Positions 20,442 through 30,331 of a stretch of DNA of 64,000 bases are shown piece after piece. Source of the DNA: Rhizobium sp. BK418. Lineage in GTDB: Bacteria; Pseudomonadota; Alphaproteobacteria; Rhizobiales; Rhizobiaceae. The notes below the pieces were generated by a model. That model had not been told where the DNA came from, ran no database searches, and saw only the letters and a list, made by a program, of their open reading frames with translations. The translations under genes were made by a program, and so were the position numbers. The DNA lies in NCBI RefSeq assembly GCF_004341105.1, contig NZ_SLZK01000002.1:738310-802309 (forward strand), in the 5' to 3' direction. The stretch's first letter is position 1. Every line of letters begins with the position of its first letter.

Positions 20442-21851
20442 ATGACCCAAGACAGCGCCCTTCTTCAGCCGCCGGAGACAATCCTCCGCGATGGCTCCAA
20501 CAGCCGCAAGGTTTTCATCAAGACCTATGGTTGCCAGATGAACGTCTATGACTCAACGCGCATGAGCGATGCTCTTGCCCGCGATGGCTATGAGCCGACC
20601 GAGGACATGGAAGAGGCTGATCTCGTCCTGCTCAACACCTGCCACATCCGCGAGAAGGCAGCCGAGAAAGTCTATTCCGCACTTGGGCGCCTGCGCGAGA
20701 TGAAAAAGCGCAAGGCTGCCGACGGCCGCGAGATGATGATCGGCGTCACCGGCTGCGTCGCGCAGGCTGAAGGCGAAGAGATCCTGCGTCGTGCTCCTGC
20801 TGTCGATGTCGTCATCGGCCCCCAGACCTATCACCGCCTGCCGGATGCGCTGCGCCGCGCCAAGGAAGGTCATCGCGTCGTCGATACGGAATATGCGATC
20901 GAGGACAAGTTCGAGCACCTGCCGATCGCCGAGGCGCCGAAGATCCGTGCCCGCGGCGTGACCTCCTTCCTGACAGTCCAGGAAGGCTGCGACAAGTTCT
21001 GCACCTTCTGCGTTGTGCCCTATACGCGTGGCTCGGAAGTCTCGCGGCCGGTCTCGCAGATCGTCGAAGAGGCGATGAAGCTCGTTGCCGCTGGCGTGCG
21101 TGAAATCACCTTGCTCGGCCAGAATGTCAATGCCTGGCACGGCGTCGGCCCGCAGGGCGAAGAGTGGAGCCTCGGCGATCTGCTCTACCGGCTTGCCGAT
21201 ATCCCCGGCCTTACGCGCCTTCGCTATACGACGAGCCACCCGCGCGACATGGATGACCGGCTGATCGAGGCACACCGCGACCTGCGCGCCTTGATGCCCT
21301 ATCTGCATCTTCCGGTTCAGGCAGGTTCGGACCGTATTCTCAAGGCGATGAACCGTCGGCATACGGCCGCCGAATACCTATCCCTCATCGAGCGCATCCG
21401 CAAGGCGCGTCCCGATATCGCACTGTCGGGCGATTTCATCACCGGCTTTCCGGGGGAGACAGACAAGGAATTTGAGGATACACTAAAACTCGTTGAGGAG
21501 GTGCGTTACGCGCAGGCCTTCTCGTTCAAATATTCGACGCGGCCGGGTACGCCCGGAGCGGAATTGAAGGATCAGGTGCCGGAAGATATCAAGGCAGAAC
21601 GGCTGGAACGCCTGCAGGCGCTGCTTCTCAAGCAGACGCAGGAATTCAACGAGTCCTGCATCGGCAAGGAAATCGACCTTCTCCTCGAAAAGCCCGGCCG
21701 GATGCCTGGCCAGCTCATTGGCCGGTCACCGTGGCTGCAGTCCGTGAATGTTGATGCAAAAGCATCGCAAATCGGTGACATTATTAAAGTGCGAATCACA
21801 GGAACCGGAACCAACAGCCTGTTTGCCGAACGCGCAGAGGCTGAGGTCTAA
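20442..21851 (+). CDS. miaB: tRNA-2-methylthio-N6-isopentenyladenosine synthase MiaB
   Basis: Radical-SAM methylthiotransferase acting on i6A37 of tRNAs. The 469-residue protein shows the UPF0004 N-terminal domain ([29 protein letters not shown] supply three cluster Cys), the radical-SAM CxxxCxxC in [16 protein letters not shown], and a C-terminal TRAM domain ending FAERAEAEV. Length and motif order match MiaB rather than RimO. It lies 48 nt after olsA and 18 nt before phoH. Confidence 0.96.
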   Translation: MTQDSALLQPPETILRDGSNSRKVFIKTYGCQMNVYDSTRMSDALARDGYEPTEDMEEADLVLLNTCHIREKAAEKVYSALGRLREMKKRKAADGREMMIGVTGCVAQAEGEEILRRAPAVDVVIGPQTYHRLPDALRRAKEGHRVVDTEYAIEDKFEHLPIAEAPKIRARGVTSFLTVQEGCDKFCTFCVVPYTRGSEVSRPVSQIVEEAMKLVAAGVREITLLGQNVNAWHGVGPQGEEWSLGDLLYRLADIPGLTRLRYTTSHPRDMDDRLIEAHRDLRALMPYLHLPVQAGSDRILKAMNRRHTAAEYLSLIERIRKARPDIALSGDFITGFPGETDKEFEDTLKLVEEVRYAQAFSFKYSTRPGTPGAELKDQVPEDIKAERLERLQALLLKQTQEFNESCIGKEIDLLLEKPGRMPGQLIGRSPWLQSVNVDAKASQIGDIIKVRITGTGTNSLFAERAEAEV

Positions 21852-21869
21852 CCCAGGGAGCTCGACCGC

Positions 21870-22922
21870 TTGAACGGACAGGAATTGGTTTCTACTTCAC
21901 CGCGCCACCCACGCATAGCGAGCGACGCCAATCACTTCGTCCTGACGTTCGAGAACAACCGGTTCGCCAGCGAACTTTTCGGACAGTTCGACCAGAATTT
22001 GAAGCTCCTGGAACAGCGGCTCAATATCGATGCGCGGGCACGCGGCAACTCCGTTGTCATCACCGGCGATGTGCTGGCCACCAACCAGGCGCGACGCACG
22101 CTCGATTACCTCTATGAAAAACTCCAGAAAGGCGGCAGTGTGGAGCGTTCAGACGTGGAAGGCGCAATCCGTATGGCGGTTGCAGCCGACGACCAACTCA
22201 CGCTGCCGACGATGGAAAGAAAAGCCAAATTGACGATGGCGCAGATTTCGACGCGCAAAAAGACGATCATCGCGCGAACGCCAACGCAGGATGCCTATAT
22301 GCGGGCGCTGGAGCGCTCGGAGATGGTGTTCGGAGTCGGTCCTGCCGGTACGGGCAAGACCTATCTCGCCGTCGCCCACGCCGCCCAGCTTCTGGAGCGC
22401 GGCGCCGTCGAGAAGATCATTCTTTCGCGACCCGCCGTCGAGGCCGGCGAACGCCTGGGCTTCCTGCCGGGCGACATGAAGGAGAAGGTCGATCCTTATC
22501 TGCGCCCGCTTTATGACGCGCTCTATGACATGATCCCTGGCGACAAGGTCGAGCGAGCAATCACCGCCGGCGTCATTGAAATCGCGCCGCTCGCCTTCAT
22601 GCGTGGTCGCACGCTTGCCAATGCCGCCATCATCCTCGACGAGGCACAGAACACCACGTCGATGCAGATGAAGATGTTCCTGACACGTCTTGGCGAGAAC
22701 TCGCGCATGATCATCACCGGCGATCCGAGCCAGATCGACTTGCCGCGCGGCGTCAAATCCGGCCTCGTGGAGGCGCTGCATCTCTTGAACGACGTCGAAG
22801 GCATCTCGACGGTGCGCTTCAAGGATGTCGATGTCGTGCGCCATCCGCTGGTCGGCCGCATCGTCAAGGCCTATGATGCGACCTATGTGGCGGCAAACGA
22901 AGAGGCCAGCCGGCAGGACTGA
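21870..22922 (+). CDS. PhoH-like ATPase (PhoL/YbeZ type)
   Basis: A 350-residue PhoH-family P-loop ATPase: Walker [30 protein letters not shown], and Walker [11 protein letters not shown]. Family members beside ybeY take part in RNA metabolism and ribosome maturation. Start is TTG 21870, with GGGAG 9 nt upstream. The stop shares bases with the ybeY start (TGATG), a translational coupling seen in most phoH-ybeY pairs. Confidence 0.93.
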   Translation: MNGQELVSTSPRHPRIASDANHFVLTFENNRFASELFGQFDQNLKLLEQRLNIDARARGNSVVITGDVLATNQARRTLDYLYEKLQKGGSVERSDVEGAIRMAVAADDQLTLPTMERKAKLTMAQISTRKKTIIARTPTQDAYMRALERSEMVFGVGPAGTGKTYLAVAHAAQLLERGAVEKIILSRPAVEAGERLGFLPGDMKEKVDPYLRPLYDALYDMIPGDKVERAITAGVIEIAPLAFMRGRTLANAAIILDEAQNTTSMQMKMFLTRLGENSRMIITGDPSQIDLPRGVKSGLVEALHLLNDVEGISTVRFKDVDVVRHPLVGRIVKAYDATYVAANEEASRQD

Positions 22923-23437
22923 TGGCCGAGCTCGACATACAGATCAGCATCGAGGACACGGGCTGGCCCGCCGAAGATGTATTGCATGCCCTTGGCGAAC
23001 GCGTGCTGGGAGCAGCCGCCGCCTACCTGCGGGAAGAGGAAAATCAGCCCTTCCCGAAGATGCCGCCGGAAGTTTCGCTCGTCTTCACCGACGATGCCTC
23101 CATTCAGGACATCAATGCGGAATGGCGCGGCAAGGACAAGCCGACCAACGTCCTGTCGTTTCCGGCCTTTCCGGTCAAACCCGGCAAAACGCCAGGCCCG
23201 ATGCTCGGCGATATCATCATTGCCAGGGAGACGGTGGAACGCGAAGCGCAGGAGCTCGAAAAGAGTTTCGACGACCATTTGACCCATCTTATGGTGCATG
23301 GTTTCTTGCATCTGCTCGGCTACGACCATATTAATAATGACGAGGCCGAAATTATGGAGGGGCTCGAGACTCGCATTTTAGCAGTGCTCGGCCTATCTGA
23401 CCCCTACGAGGGTCAAGACCTTAAAATGGAACCATGA
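22922..23437 (+). CDS. ybeY: Endoribonuclease / rRNA maturation factor YbeY
   Basis: Metal-dependent single-strand endoribonuclease in 16S rRNA 3' processing and ribosome quality control; the S. meliloti homologue is needed for normal symbiosis. The 171-residue product carries the zinc motif HxxxHxxxxxH in [13 protein letters not shown], plus TNVLSFP upstream. It overlaps phoH by 1 nt and the next gene by 4 nt, so three proteins are coupled. Confidence 0.95.
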   Translation: MAELDIQISIEDTGWPAEDVLHALGERVLGAAAAYLREEENQPFPKMPPEVSLVFTDDASIQDINAEWRGKDKPTNVLSFPAFPVKPGKTPGPMLGDIIIARETVEREAQELEKSFDDHLTHLMVHGFLHLLGYDHINNDEAEIMEGLETRILAVLGLSDPYEGQDLKMEP

Positions 23438-24570
23438 GCGAATTTTCAACGAAGCCGGCGTCAGACGCCAACGACTCCGACCAATCCTCCTCTTCAGACG
23501 AGGGTGGTAGTAGTCGACACCGACCGCAATCCTTCTGGTCGCGCGCAGCGCGCATGCTAAGGCCGCAACACGGCTCACGACTGCGCGAAGACCTTGCCGA
23601 TGCGCTGATGACCGACCCAGCTGCTGCCGATGCCTTTTCGCCCGACGAGCGGGCGATGCTTCACAATATCCTGCGCTTCCGTGAAGTGCGCGTCGCCGAC
23701 GTGATGGTGCCCCGCGCCGATATCGAGGCGGTCGACCAGACTATCACCATCGGCGAACTGATGATCCTCTTCGAGGAAAGCGGCCGCTCGCGCATGCCCG
23801 TCTATGCCGAAACGCTCGACGATCCGCGCGGCATGGTGCATATCCGCGACCTTCTCTCCTATGTCGCCAAGCAGGCGCGCAATAAGCGCCGCAGCAGCAC
23901 CAAGCCTGCAGCAGGTGCGCCTGCAATAGACGTATCGCCGGAACATATCCAGAAGGCGCCGCGCTCGGCCAAGCCGAATTTCGACCTCGGACGCGTCGAC
24001 CTGCAGAAGACGCTCGCCGAAACCGGCATCATCAGGCAGATCCTCTTCGTGCCGCCCTCCATGCTGGCATCCGACCTTCTGCGTCGCATGCAGGTGAACC
24101 GCACCCAGATGGCGCTGGTCATCGACGAATATGGCGGCACTGACGGCCTCGCCTCGCATGAAGACATCGTGGAGATGGTGATTGGCGATATCGACGACGA
24201 ACATGACGATGAAGAAGTCATGTTCAAACGCGTTTCGGAAGACGTCTTCGTTGCCGACGCCCGTGTCGAGCTCGAAGAGATTGCCGAAGCCATAGGCCCG
24301 GATTTCAACATTAGCGAGCAGATCGACGAGGTCGATACTCTGGGTGGTCTGATCTTCTCGGCGCTCGGACGCATCCCCGTGCGCGGTGAAGTCGTGCAGG
24401 CGCTGCCGGATTTCGAATTCCATATTCTCGATGCCGATCCGCGCCGCATCAAGCGGGTGCGCATCACCCGCAAGCGTCAGGCAATCCGCCGCCGCGCCAA
24501 GACAGACGGCGATGGACCACCGATTGGCGAAGGAAACGACGAGCGGCCGGCGGAATCCACGGCAAACTGA
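23434..24570 (+). CDS. CBS-domain CorC/TlyC-type transporter-associated protein
   Basis: A 378-residue soluble protein with two tandem CBS domains (about residues 80-145 and 205-265; [15 protein letters not shown] opens the first, [18 protein letters not shown] lies in the second) and a C-terminal CorC_HlyC transporter-associated domain (about 275-360). No membrane segments are present. Often named hemolysin TlyC, but relatives act with Mg2+/Co2+ transport. Its place after ybeY and before lnt is the common ybeZ-ybeY-ybeX-lnt order, so this is the YbeX position. It overlaps ybeY by ATGA. Confidence 0.9.
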   Translation: MSEFSTKPASDANDSDQSSSSDEGGSSRHRPQSFWSRAARMLRPQHGSRLREDLADALMTDPAAADAFSPDERAMLHNILRFREVRVADVMVPRADIEAVDQTITIGELMILFEESGRSRMPVYAETLDDPRGMVHIRDLLSYVAKQARNKRRSSTKPAAGAPAIDVSPEHIQKAPRSAKPNFDLGRVDLQKTLAETGIIRQILFVPPSMLASDLLRRMQVNRTQMALVIDEYGGTDGLASHEDIVEMVIGDIDDEHDDEEVMFKRVSEDVFVADARVELEEIAEAIGPDFNISEQIDEVDTLGGLIFSALGRIPVRGEVVQALPDFEFHILDADPRRIKRVRITRKRQAIRRRAKTDGDGPPIGEGNDERPAESTAN

Positions 24571-24648
24571 ACGTTCCGTAAGACGACAAGCGCACGCTTT
24601 TTTGAAAGACTGCGATTGGATTGATTCGCGGCTTTGATGGGAGTGGGC

Positions 24649-26253
24649 ATGGAGCGGCTTGCGGATAGGATTATCCTCGTCTGGGGTTTAAAACGGTCAA
24701 TGCTTGCGATCGCAGCAGGCGCCTTTGCCGTTTTGGCGCTGCCTCCCGTCGGCTTCTTCGCTGCGATGTTCGTTTCCTTCTCCCTGCTCGTCTGGCTGAT
24801 CGATGGGGCGGCTGCCTCGCCGGAAAGCAGCCTTCCCGGCAGGCTCTGGCCGGCATTTGTCACCGGCTGGCTGTTCGGCTTCGGCTATTTCGTAGCCGGA
24901 CTCTGGTGGCTTGGGCATGCGCTACTGATTGATTCAGAAGAGTTTGCCTGGGCTTTGCCACTCGCAATCCTCGGGCTCCCAGCCTGCCTTGCCATCTTTT
25001 ATGGGTTGGCGACTGCCCTTGCCCGTATCTTCTGGTCGGATGGCATGGGCCGGATTGCGGCACTTGCTGCCAGCTTCGGCCTGCTTGAGTGGGTACGCAG
25101 CTTCATCTTTACCGGCTTCCCCTGGAACGCCATCGGCTACGCCATGATGCCCATGCCACTGATGATGCAGTCCGCGCATGTGATCGGCACTATGGGGGTG
25201 ACGGCTCTCTCGGTCTTCGTCTTCGCTGCCCCGGCCCTCGTTGGAACCCGACAGGGAGCGAAACTCGGTATCGGTCTCGCGGTCACGCTCTTTGCGGCGC
25301 ATCTCGGCTACGGTGCCTATATTCTCTATCTCACGCCGAAACCCGAGGCTTTACCCGAGGACAAGCGGCCTGTCGTTCGCCTTGTGCAGCCGGCGATCGA
25401 TCAGACCGCCAAGATGGACAATGATGCAGATCGCGAAGCGATCTTCGAGACCCATCTCAAGCTTTCGGCGGCGCCCCCCAAGGAAGGTGGCAAGAAGCCT
25501 GACATCATCGTCTGGCCGGAAACCTCGATCCCGTTCATCCTCACCGATAATAAGGATGCGCTCACGCGGATTGCCGATACGCTCGACGACAATCAGATCC
25601 TGATCGCGGGAGCCGTGCGCGCCGAAGAACTCGGCCCCGGTTATGCCACCCGCTATTATAATTCGATCTATGTGATCGACGGGCGGGGGCAGATCGTGGC
25701 CGCTTCGGACAAGGTGCATCTCGTTCCCTTCGGCGAATATCTTCCCTTCGAGGATACGCTGAATGCGTTCGGTATCCAGAATGTGGTGGAAATGCCGGGT
25801 GGTTTTTCGGCCGCCGCCAGCCGTCATCTGCTTGAGCTTCCAAACGGGCTGAAATTCTATCCGCTCGTCTGCTACGAGATCATCTTCCCCGAAGAAATGA
25901 CAGGCGACATCGATGCAGCGAACGCCATCCTCAACATTACGAATGACAGCTGGTTCGGCTCGACACCAGGTCCTTACCAACATTTTCAGCAGGCCCGCGT
26001 ACGGGCGGTCGAGACCGGTCTGCCGCTGATTCGCGATGCGAATAACGGAATTTCGGCGGTTGTAGACGCGCGCGGCGAAATCGTTTCAGGTCTAAAATTG
26101 GACCAAATTGGCTTTATTGATGCAACTCTCAATGGATTCGAAAAAAACAATGGAAGCCCGCACCCCCGCCAAACGTACTTCTGGTTGACTGAAACGTTAC
26201 TGATAATCATCGCGCTAATTTCACGCAGGGGTTTTATTTTCGGGTTGAATTGA
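24649..26253 (+). CDS. lnt: Apolipoprotein N-acyltransferase
   Basis: Adds the third acyl chain to the N-terminal Cys of lipoproteins in the inner membrane. The ~534-residue protein has about seven or eight membrane helices and a periplasmic nitrilase domain with the Glu-Lys-Cys triad in VWPETSIPF, SDKVHLVPFGEYLP and LVCYEIIFPEEM. ATG 24649 has GGGAG at 5-nt spacing; TTG 24634 and ATG 24637 lie upstream of or overlap that site and are less likely. Works after LspA (542-1048). Confidence 0.95.
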   Translation: MERLADRIILVWGLKRSMLAIAAGAFAVLALPPVGFFAAMFVSFSLLVWLIDGAAASPESSLPGRLWPAFVTGWLFGFGYFVAGLWWLGHALLIDSEEFAWALPLAILGLPACLAIFYGLATALARIFWSDGMGRIAALAASFGLLEWVRSFIFTGFPWNAIGYAMMPMPLMMQSAHVIGTMGVTALSVFVFAAPALVGTRQGAKLGIGLAVTLFAAHLGYGAYILYLTPKPEALPEDKRPVVRLVQPAIDQTAKMDNDADREAIFETHLKLSAAPPKEGGKKPDIIVWPETSIPFILTDNKDALTRIADTLDDNQILIAGAVRAEELGPGYATRYYNSIYVIDGRGQIVAASDKVHLVPFGEYLPFEDTLNAFGIQNVVEMPGGFSAAASRHLLELPNGLKFYPLVCYEIIFPEEMTGDIDAANAILNITNDSWFGSTPGPYQHFQQARVRAVETGLPLIRDANNGISAVVDARGEIVSGLKLDQIGFIDATLNGFEKNNGSPHPRQTYFWLTETLLIIIALISRRGFIFGLN

Positions 26254-26406
26254 CCAAAAACCCCTAAAATTGCATAGTGGTAACAATCGGCGTTAGTGAC
26301 GTATGCTTCAACGTGGGTTATCGCGACTTGCAACGTGGCGTTACGGAATGAGGTCAGGGCATGCCGGTTAGAACAAGGTTGAATTTTTCTTTGCTAGGGC
26401 ACGACC

Positions 26407-26826
26407 ATGATTGAGAATAAGAAGAAGCCGAATCCTATCGACATCCATGTCGGTAGCCGTATTCGACTTCGCCGTACCATGTTGGGCATGAGCCAGGAGA
26501 AGCTCGGCGAAAGCCTCGGCATCACCTTTCAGCAGATCCAAAAATACGAGAAGGGTACCAACCGCGTTGGCGCCAGTCGTCTCCAGAACATTTCAAGCAT
26601 CCTCAATGTGCCCGTTTCCTTCTTCTTCGAAGATGCTCCTGGCGAACATTCCGGTGCCTTGACCGGCATGGCGGAGACCTCGAGTTCGAACTACGTCGTC
26701 GACTTCCTCTCCTCTTCAGAAGGACTCCAGCTCAACCGCGCATTTGTGAAGATCACCGACCCCAAGGTTCGTCGCAAGGTCGTCGAACTGGTGAAAGCGC
26801 TGGCCGCAGAAGCTGACTCCGACTGA
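26407..26826 (+). CDS. XRE-family transcriptional regulator
   Basis: A 139-residue protein with an N-terminal Cro/C1 helix-turn-helix (about residues 15-70: IRLRRTMLGMSQEKLGESLG, FQQIQKYEKGTNRV) and a C-terminal helical part rich in Ser/Glu of unknown function. This gene upstream of metK is widely conserved in Rhizobiales as I recall. It is preceded by about 150 nt of non-coding DNA and followed by a strong terminator, so it is a single-gene unit. Target genes are unknown; regulation of metK is possible but not shown. Confidence 0.9.
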   Translation: MIENKKKPNPIDIHVGSRIRLRRTMLGMSQEKLGESLGITFQQIQKYEKGTNRVGASRLQNISSILNVPVSFFFEDAPGEHSGALTGMAETSSSNYVVDFLSSSEGLQLNRAFVKITDPKVRRKVVELVKALAAEADSD

Positions 26827-26855
26827 GCCTCCCCCACGCTAGGGAAAACTCGAAG

Positions 26856-26878
26856 GCGGCCGAAAAGGCCGCTTTTTT
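26856..26878 (+). terminator. Rho-independent terminator of the XRE regulator gene
   Basis: GCGGCC pairs with GGCCGC around a GAAAA loop, directly followed by six T residues. This is a classic intrinsic terminator 30 nt after the stop codon. Confidence 0.85.
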
Positions 26879-26915
26879 GCGTTTTTGGGGCAAAATTTGT
26901 CACTTCGCCGCAGAT

Positions 26916-26931
26916 ATAAAGATATATTTAT
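26916..26931. promoter_or_regulatory. Candidate SahR/SamR-type (ArsR-family) operator upstream of metK
   Basis: The 16-mer ATAAAGATATATTTAT is a near-perfect palindrome (only two positions break symmetry), and the outer A/T pair extends it. It resembles the AT-rich GATATC-centred sites reported for the methionine-cycle ArsR regulators SahR/SamR in Proteobacteria. It lies 77 nt before the metK ATG in otherwise mixed sequence. No regulator gene of that family is in the window. Confidence 0.55.
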
Positions 26932-27007
26932 GTCCTTCTGTGCTTGTCATTCGAGCACGAACTGAGTACCTACTAGGCTGCTTTTGTTCTTTGAGGGGAA
27001 TCCCGGA

Positions 27008-28261
27008 ATGCGCGCGAATTATCTCTTTACCAGCGAATCTGTTGCCGAAGGTCACCCGGACAAGGTGTGTGACCGCATCTCCGACGAGATCGTCGATCTG
27101 GTCTACCGCGAGGCGGCAAAGACCGGCGTCAATCCGTGGGGCGTGCGTATTGCCTGCGAAACCCTCGCGACGACCAACCGCGTCGTTATTGCCGGCGAAG
27201 TTCGCCTGCCGCCGAGCCTGATGAAGAAGGACAAGGACGGCAAGGACGTCATCAACCCATCGAAGTTCAAGGCTGCTGCCCGCCGCGCCATCAAGGACAT
27301 CGGTTACGAGCAGGACGGCTTTCACTGGAAGAAGGCCAAGATCGACGTGCTGCTGCACTCGCAGTCGGCCGACATCGCGCAAGGCGTGGACAGCGCCGCT
27401 GACCAGCAGGGTGACGAAGGTGCTGGCGACCAGGGCATCATGTTCGGCTACGCCTGCAAGGAAACGCCCGACCTCATGCCGGCGCCGATCTATTATTCTC
27501 ACAAGATCCTTCAACTCCTCGCCGCTGCCCGCAAGAAGGGCGAGGGCGAAGTCGCCAAGCTCGGGCCCGACGCCAAGAGCCAGGTCACCGTACGCTATGT
27601 CGACGGCAGGCCGGCAGAAGTCACGTCGATCGTTCTCTCCACCCAACATCTCGACGAAAGCTGGGATTCGAAGAAGGTTCGCAGCGTCGTCGAACCCTAT
27701 ATCCGCGAAGCCCTCGGCGACCTGAAGATTGCCGACGATTGCAAGTGGTACATCAACCCCACCGGCAAGTTCGTCATCGGTGGCCCGGATGGTGACGCCG
27801 GCCTCACCGGTCGCAAGATCATCGTCGATACTTACGGCGGCGCTGCTCCGCACGGCGGTGGCGCATTCTCCGGCAAGGACACGACCAAGGTCGACCGTTC
27901 GGCTGCCTATGCGGCACGCTATCTCGCCAAGAACGTCGTAGCCGCCGGCCTTTCCGATCGTTGCACGATCCAGCTCTCCTACGCCATCGGCGTCGCGCAG
28001 CCGCTGTCGATCTATGTGGACCTGCATGGCACCGGCAAGGGTGTTTCCGAGGATCAGGTCGAAGCCGCGATCCGTCAGAACATGGATCTGTCGCCGTCGG
28101 GTATCCGCCGTCATCTCGATCTCAACAAGCCGATCTATGCCAAGACATCGGCTTACGGCCATTTCGGCCGCAAGGCCGGCCGCGACGGCTCGTTCTCCTG
28201 GGAGCGCACGGACCTCGTGAAGGCGCTCAAGGATGCCGTCAGGACCAAGGCTGCTGCATGA
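27008..28261 (+). CDS. metK: S-adenosylmethionine synthetase
   Basis: Makes S-adenosylmethionine from methionine and ATP. The 417-residue protein begins [19 protein letters not shown] with the catalytic His in the GHPDK motif; [17 protein letters not shown] and GGGAFSGKD are the ATP/phosphate signatures. ATG 27008 is chosen because GAGGGG lies 9 nt upstream; a longer frame from TTG 26984 adds non-conserved residues. Its stop overlaps the trmB start, so the AdoMet producer and an AdoMet-using tRNA methyltransferase share a transcript. Confidence 0.97.
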   Translation: MRANYLFTSESVAEGHPDKVCDRISDEIVDLVYREAAKTGVNPWGVRIACETLATTNRVVIAGEVRLPPSLMKKDKDGKDVINPSKFKAAARRAIKDIGYEQDGFHWKKAKIDVLLHSQSADIAQGVDSAADQQGDEGAGDQGIMFGYACKETPDLMPAPIYYSHKILQLLAAARKKGEGEVAKLGPDAKSQVTVRYVDGRPAEVTSIVLSTQHLDESWDSKKVRSVVEPYIREALGDLKIADDCKWYINPTGKFVIGGPDGDAGLTGRKIIVDTYGGAAPHGGGAFSGKDTTKVDRSAAYAARYLAKNVVAAGLSDRCTIQLSYAIGVAQPLSIYVDLHGTGKGVSEDQVEAAIRQNMDLSPSGIRRHLDLNKPIYAKTSAYGHFGRKAGRDGSFSWERTDLVKALKDAVRTKAAA

Positions 28262-28959
28262 CGGATATGGAACGCCGGAGCCGGACGACCGAAGCATTTT
28301 TCGGTCGCCGCAAAGGAAAGGCTCTGCGTGAGCAGCAGGCCGAAAGGCTCGCTACCCTGCTCCCGGCATTCATCGTCGATCTGTCAGCGGCTCCCCCAGA
28401 GCCGCTGAAGACGCTTTTTCCTGTTGCGGTCGACAGAATGCGGCTGGAGATCGGCTTCGGCGGCGGAGAGCATCTCATCCACCGCGCGCTGGAAACTCCC
28501 TCGACAGGATTTATCGGCGTCGAGCCGTTCATAAACTCCATGCAGAAGCTGCTGGCGCGTGTCGATGAAACGGGCGCGCGCAACGTGCGCGTCTACAACG
28601 ACGATGCGACGCAACTTCTCGACTGGCTTCCCGATAGCTGTCTCGATCAGATCGACCTGCTCTATCCGGATCCTTGGCCGAAACGGAAGCACTGGAAGCG
28701 GCGTTTCGTCTCGAAGACCAATCTCGACCGTTTCCACCGCGTGCTGAAGCCGGGGGGGCTTTTCTGCTTCGCCTCCGACATCGACACCTATGTAAACTGG
28801 ACGCTGCTGAAATGCCTCGAGCATGGCGGCTTCGAGTGGACAGCAGAGAATGCCGCCGACTGGCTCACGCCCTATCAGGGCTGGCCGAGCACCCGCTATG
28901 AAGCCAAGGCCCGCCGTGAGGGTCGTTCCTCAGCCTATCTCACCTTCAAACGCGTCTGA
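28258..28959 (+). CDS. trmB: tRNA (guanine-N7-)-methyltransferase
   Basis: Forms m7G46 in tRNA variable loops using AdoMet. The 233-residue product shows the AdoMet site [12 protein letters not shown] and the family signature [21 protein letters not shown] 28258 overlaps the metK stop by 4 nt (ATGA). No terminator is visible after it. Confidence 0.95.
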   Translation: MTDMERRSRTTEAFFGRRKGKALREQQAERLATLLPAFIVDLSAAPPEPLKTLFPVAVDRMRLEIGFGGGEHLIHRALETPSTGFIGVEPFINSMQKLLARVDETGARNVRVYNDDATQLLDWLPDSCLDQIDLLYPDPWPKRKHWKRRFVSKTNLDRFHRVLKPGGLFCFASDIDTYVNWTLLKCLEHGGFEWTAENAADWLTPYQGWPSTRYEAKARREGRSSAYLTFKRV

Positions 28960-29319
28960 TCTGTCTTGGCATAGATGCCGGGCAGCATGCCGTCTCAATC
29001 GCCACTGCGCTGTTGAAGACCGCATCGCCACGGCGTTCGAAACAACCGATAATGGGGTCGCCTTTGTCGGTGCGAGTTTTTCAAGGATCGAGAGGAACGC
29101 CGGGCTGTCGAGCGATAGCGCACGGTTCTAACCAGCTCTGCGGGAGATAGGATTCGGATAGGAGGCCAATATCGCATCGGCTGCAGCTTCCGCGTCGCCG
29201 AAAATGGGGAAACGCTGGAAGGCGGCTATATGCATGGGCAAGGGGCTAGCAAGGGGCCCCTCACGTCGCCCATTATCATTCTTCAACATGCATTCTGCCT
29301 CGCGGCAGGCCGGTCATGG
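28960..29319. other. Gene-poor 360-bp stretch with a possible decayed coding remnant
   Basis: No convincing gene is present. On the minus strand a short frame begins at ATG 29235 and stops at TAG 29128-29130. Past this stop the same frame stays open to about 28960 with GC-rich third codon positions, which looks like a broken gene. The plus strand is also open over part of it (to 29131), an expected effect of GC bias, so neither strand can be called. No ribosome-binding site, tRNA or repeat is evident. Confidence 0.3.
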
Positions 29320-29577
29320 TCAATGCAGGCTGACCGTCTTCAGCTCGTCTTCAGCAGCCTTGAAGAAGGTGCTCGAGCGGTTATCCGTCAGCAGGATCGG
29401 CGTACCATCGGCGCCGAACAATGCCCAGAGATCAACGCTCGGATCGATATCCGGCGCCTCGGGGAAGCACTTGGCAACCTCCTCGGTGCGTATTTTGCGG
29501 ATATAGGCGACCTCGCCATTGCCGATGCCGGCAAGTTCGGACTTGGTCAGACGCGACGTGGCTTCTTTCATCAACAT
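29320..29577 (-). CDS. DUF1150 family protein
   Basis: An 85-residue small acidic protein of an alphaproteobacterial family of unknown function. Typical parts: a GxGxVAYIR-like motif (IGNGEVAYIRKI), FPEAPDIDP and the C-terminal DGTPILLTDNR. ATG 29577 is chosen because GGAGG lies 7 nt upstream; a longer frame from 29604 would include that site. It lies 47 nt downstream of hsp20 on the same strand and is probably in the same heat-shock transcript. Such hsp20-DUF1150 pairs recur in Rhizobiales, as I remember. Confidence 0.82.
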   Translation of the reverse strand: MLMKEATSRLTKSELAGIGNGEVAYIRKIRTEEVAKCFPEAPDIDPSVDLWALFGADGTPILLTDNRSSTFFKAAEDELKTVSLH

Positions 29578-29624
29578 TCCTGTTCCTCCGGGAGAAGGGA
29601 CCAACGGTTCAATAAACCGTTGTG

Positions 29625-30050
29625 CTACTGTGAAACCGAAATGTTAATTTTCTTGACCATGCGCGCCGGTTCCGGTCGAATTAGATCGACCGAAAGCAGA
29701 CCGTTCTTGAGGCTTGCGCCCAAGACCTGCATGCCGTCTGCGAGCACGAAGGTGCGCTGGAACTGCCTCGCGGCGATGCCGCGGTAGAGATAATCGCGCT
29801 CGCCCTGATCGATCTGGCGGCCACGGATCAGAAGCTGGTTTTCCTCAGTTGATACGTCGAGCTCTTCTTCGCTGAAACCGGCGACGGCAAGCGTAATGCG
29901 AAGCCGTTCAGGTGCGTCGTGAGCGGCGGCGATACGTTCGATATTGTAGGGTGGATAACCGTCGCTTGCCTTGGAAATCCGCTCAAGCGTCTTTTCCATA
30001 GCGTCGAAGCCCAGAAGCAGCGGGCTGGCGAAAGGGGTGATGCGGCTCAT
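29625..30050 (-). CDS. Small heat-shock protein, Hsp20/IbpA family
   Basis: ATP-independent holdase that binds unfolding proteins in the cytoplasm. The 141-residue product has a short N-terminal arm, an alpha-crystallin domain (about residues 38-130; ERLRITLAVAGFSEEELDV, NGLLSVDLIRPEP) and a C-terminal I-x-I-type tail in KKINISVSQ. ATG 30050 is chosen: AAGGA lies 9 nt upstream, and a longer open frame runs through the regulatory leader. The leader holds a ROSE-like thermometer and a sigma-32-like promoter (30051-30142). Rhizobia carry several class A/B copies of such genes. Confidence 0.93.
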   Translation of the reverse strand: MSRITPFASPLLLGFDAMEKTLERISKASDGYPPYNIERIAAAHDAPERLRITLAVAGFSEEELDVSTEENQLLIRGRQIDQGERDYLYRGIAARQFQRTFVLADGMQVLGASLKNGLLSVDLIRPEPARMVKKINISVSQ

Positions 30051-30112
30051 CTTCCAAAGTCCTTGATGCAAGCGACCTTTCCGGACCTCATATGCAGCAT
30101 CCGGGTACGCCC
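30051..30112 (-). ncRNA. ROSE-type RNA thermometer in the hsp20 leader
   Basis: On the minus strand the hsp20 leader contains UCGCU (30071-30075), seven loop bases and AGGA (30060-30063), the Shine-Dalgarno sequence. UCGCU matches the conserved ROSE motif UYGCU, which pairs with AGGA leaving one bulged G. Upstream, CCGGA and UCCGG form a further stem. This hairpin order and the link to a small heat-shock gene are the defining ROSE features; melting at high temperature would free the ribosome site. Confidence 0.72.
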
Positions 30113-30142
30113 AATATGGGAACGACGGTTGCCCGCTGCAAG
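30113..30142 (-). promoter_or_regulatory. Sigma-32 (RpoH)-like promoter of hsp20
   Basis: Read on the minus strand: CTTGCA (30142-30137), a 16-bp spacer, then CCCATATT (30120-30113). This resembles the alphaproteobacterial RpoH consensus CTTGAA / CCCATnT. Initiation a few bases further would give a leader of about 55-60 nt, just enough for the ROSE hairpins. Confidence 0.65.
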
Positions 30143-30331
30143 GCGTGACGGCGGTCGGTCCAGACATCTCACATTTTAAGGCAAAGCCGCATGAGATCGC
30201 TTCCTTGACAAAGGGCGCGAGGCCTCGCATCAAAACAAGCCCGGCGCGATGTGCTGATTTGCGACGGGAGCGTGAAGACAATGAGAAGGTGCATGCTGTA
30301 GCGACGCGCACCAGAGGATGGAACGATTCGG

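Noticed and set aside
26879..27007. SAM riboswitch upstream of metK
   Set aside because: The leader is short and I could not find the conserved cores or pseudoknot of SAM-II/SAM-V types; the palindrome at 26916-26931 looks like a DNA operator instead.
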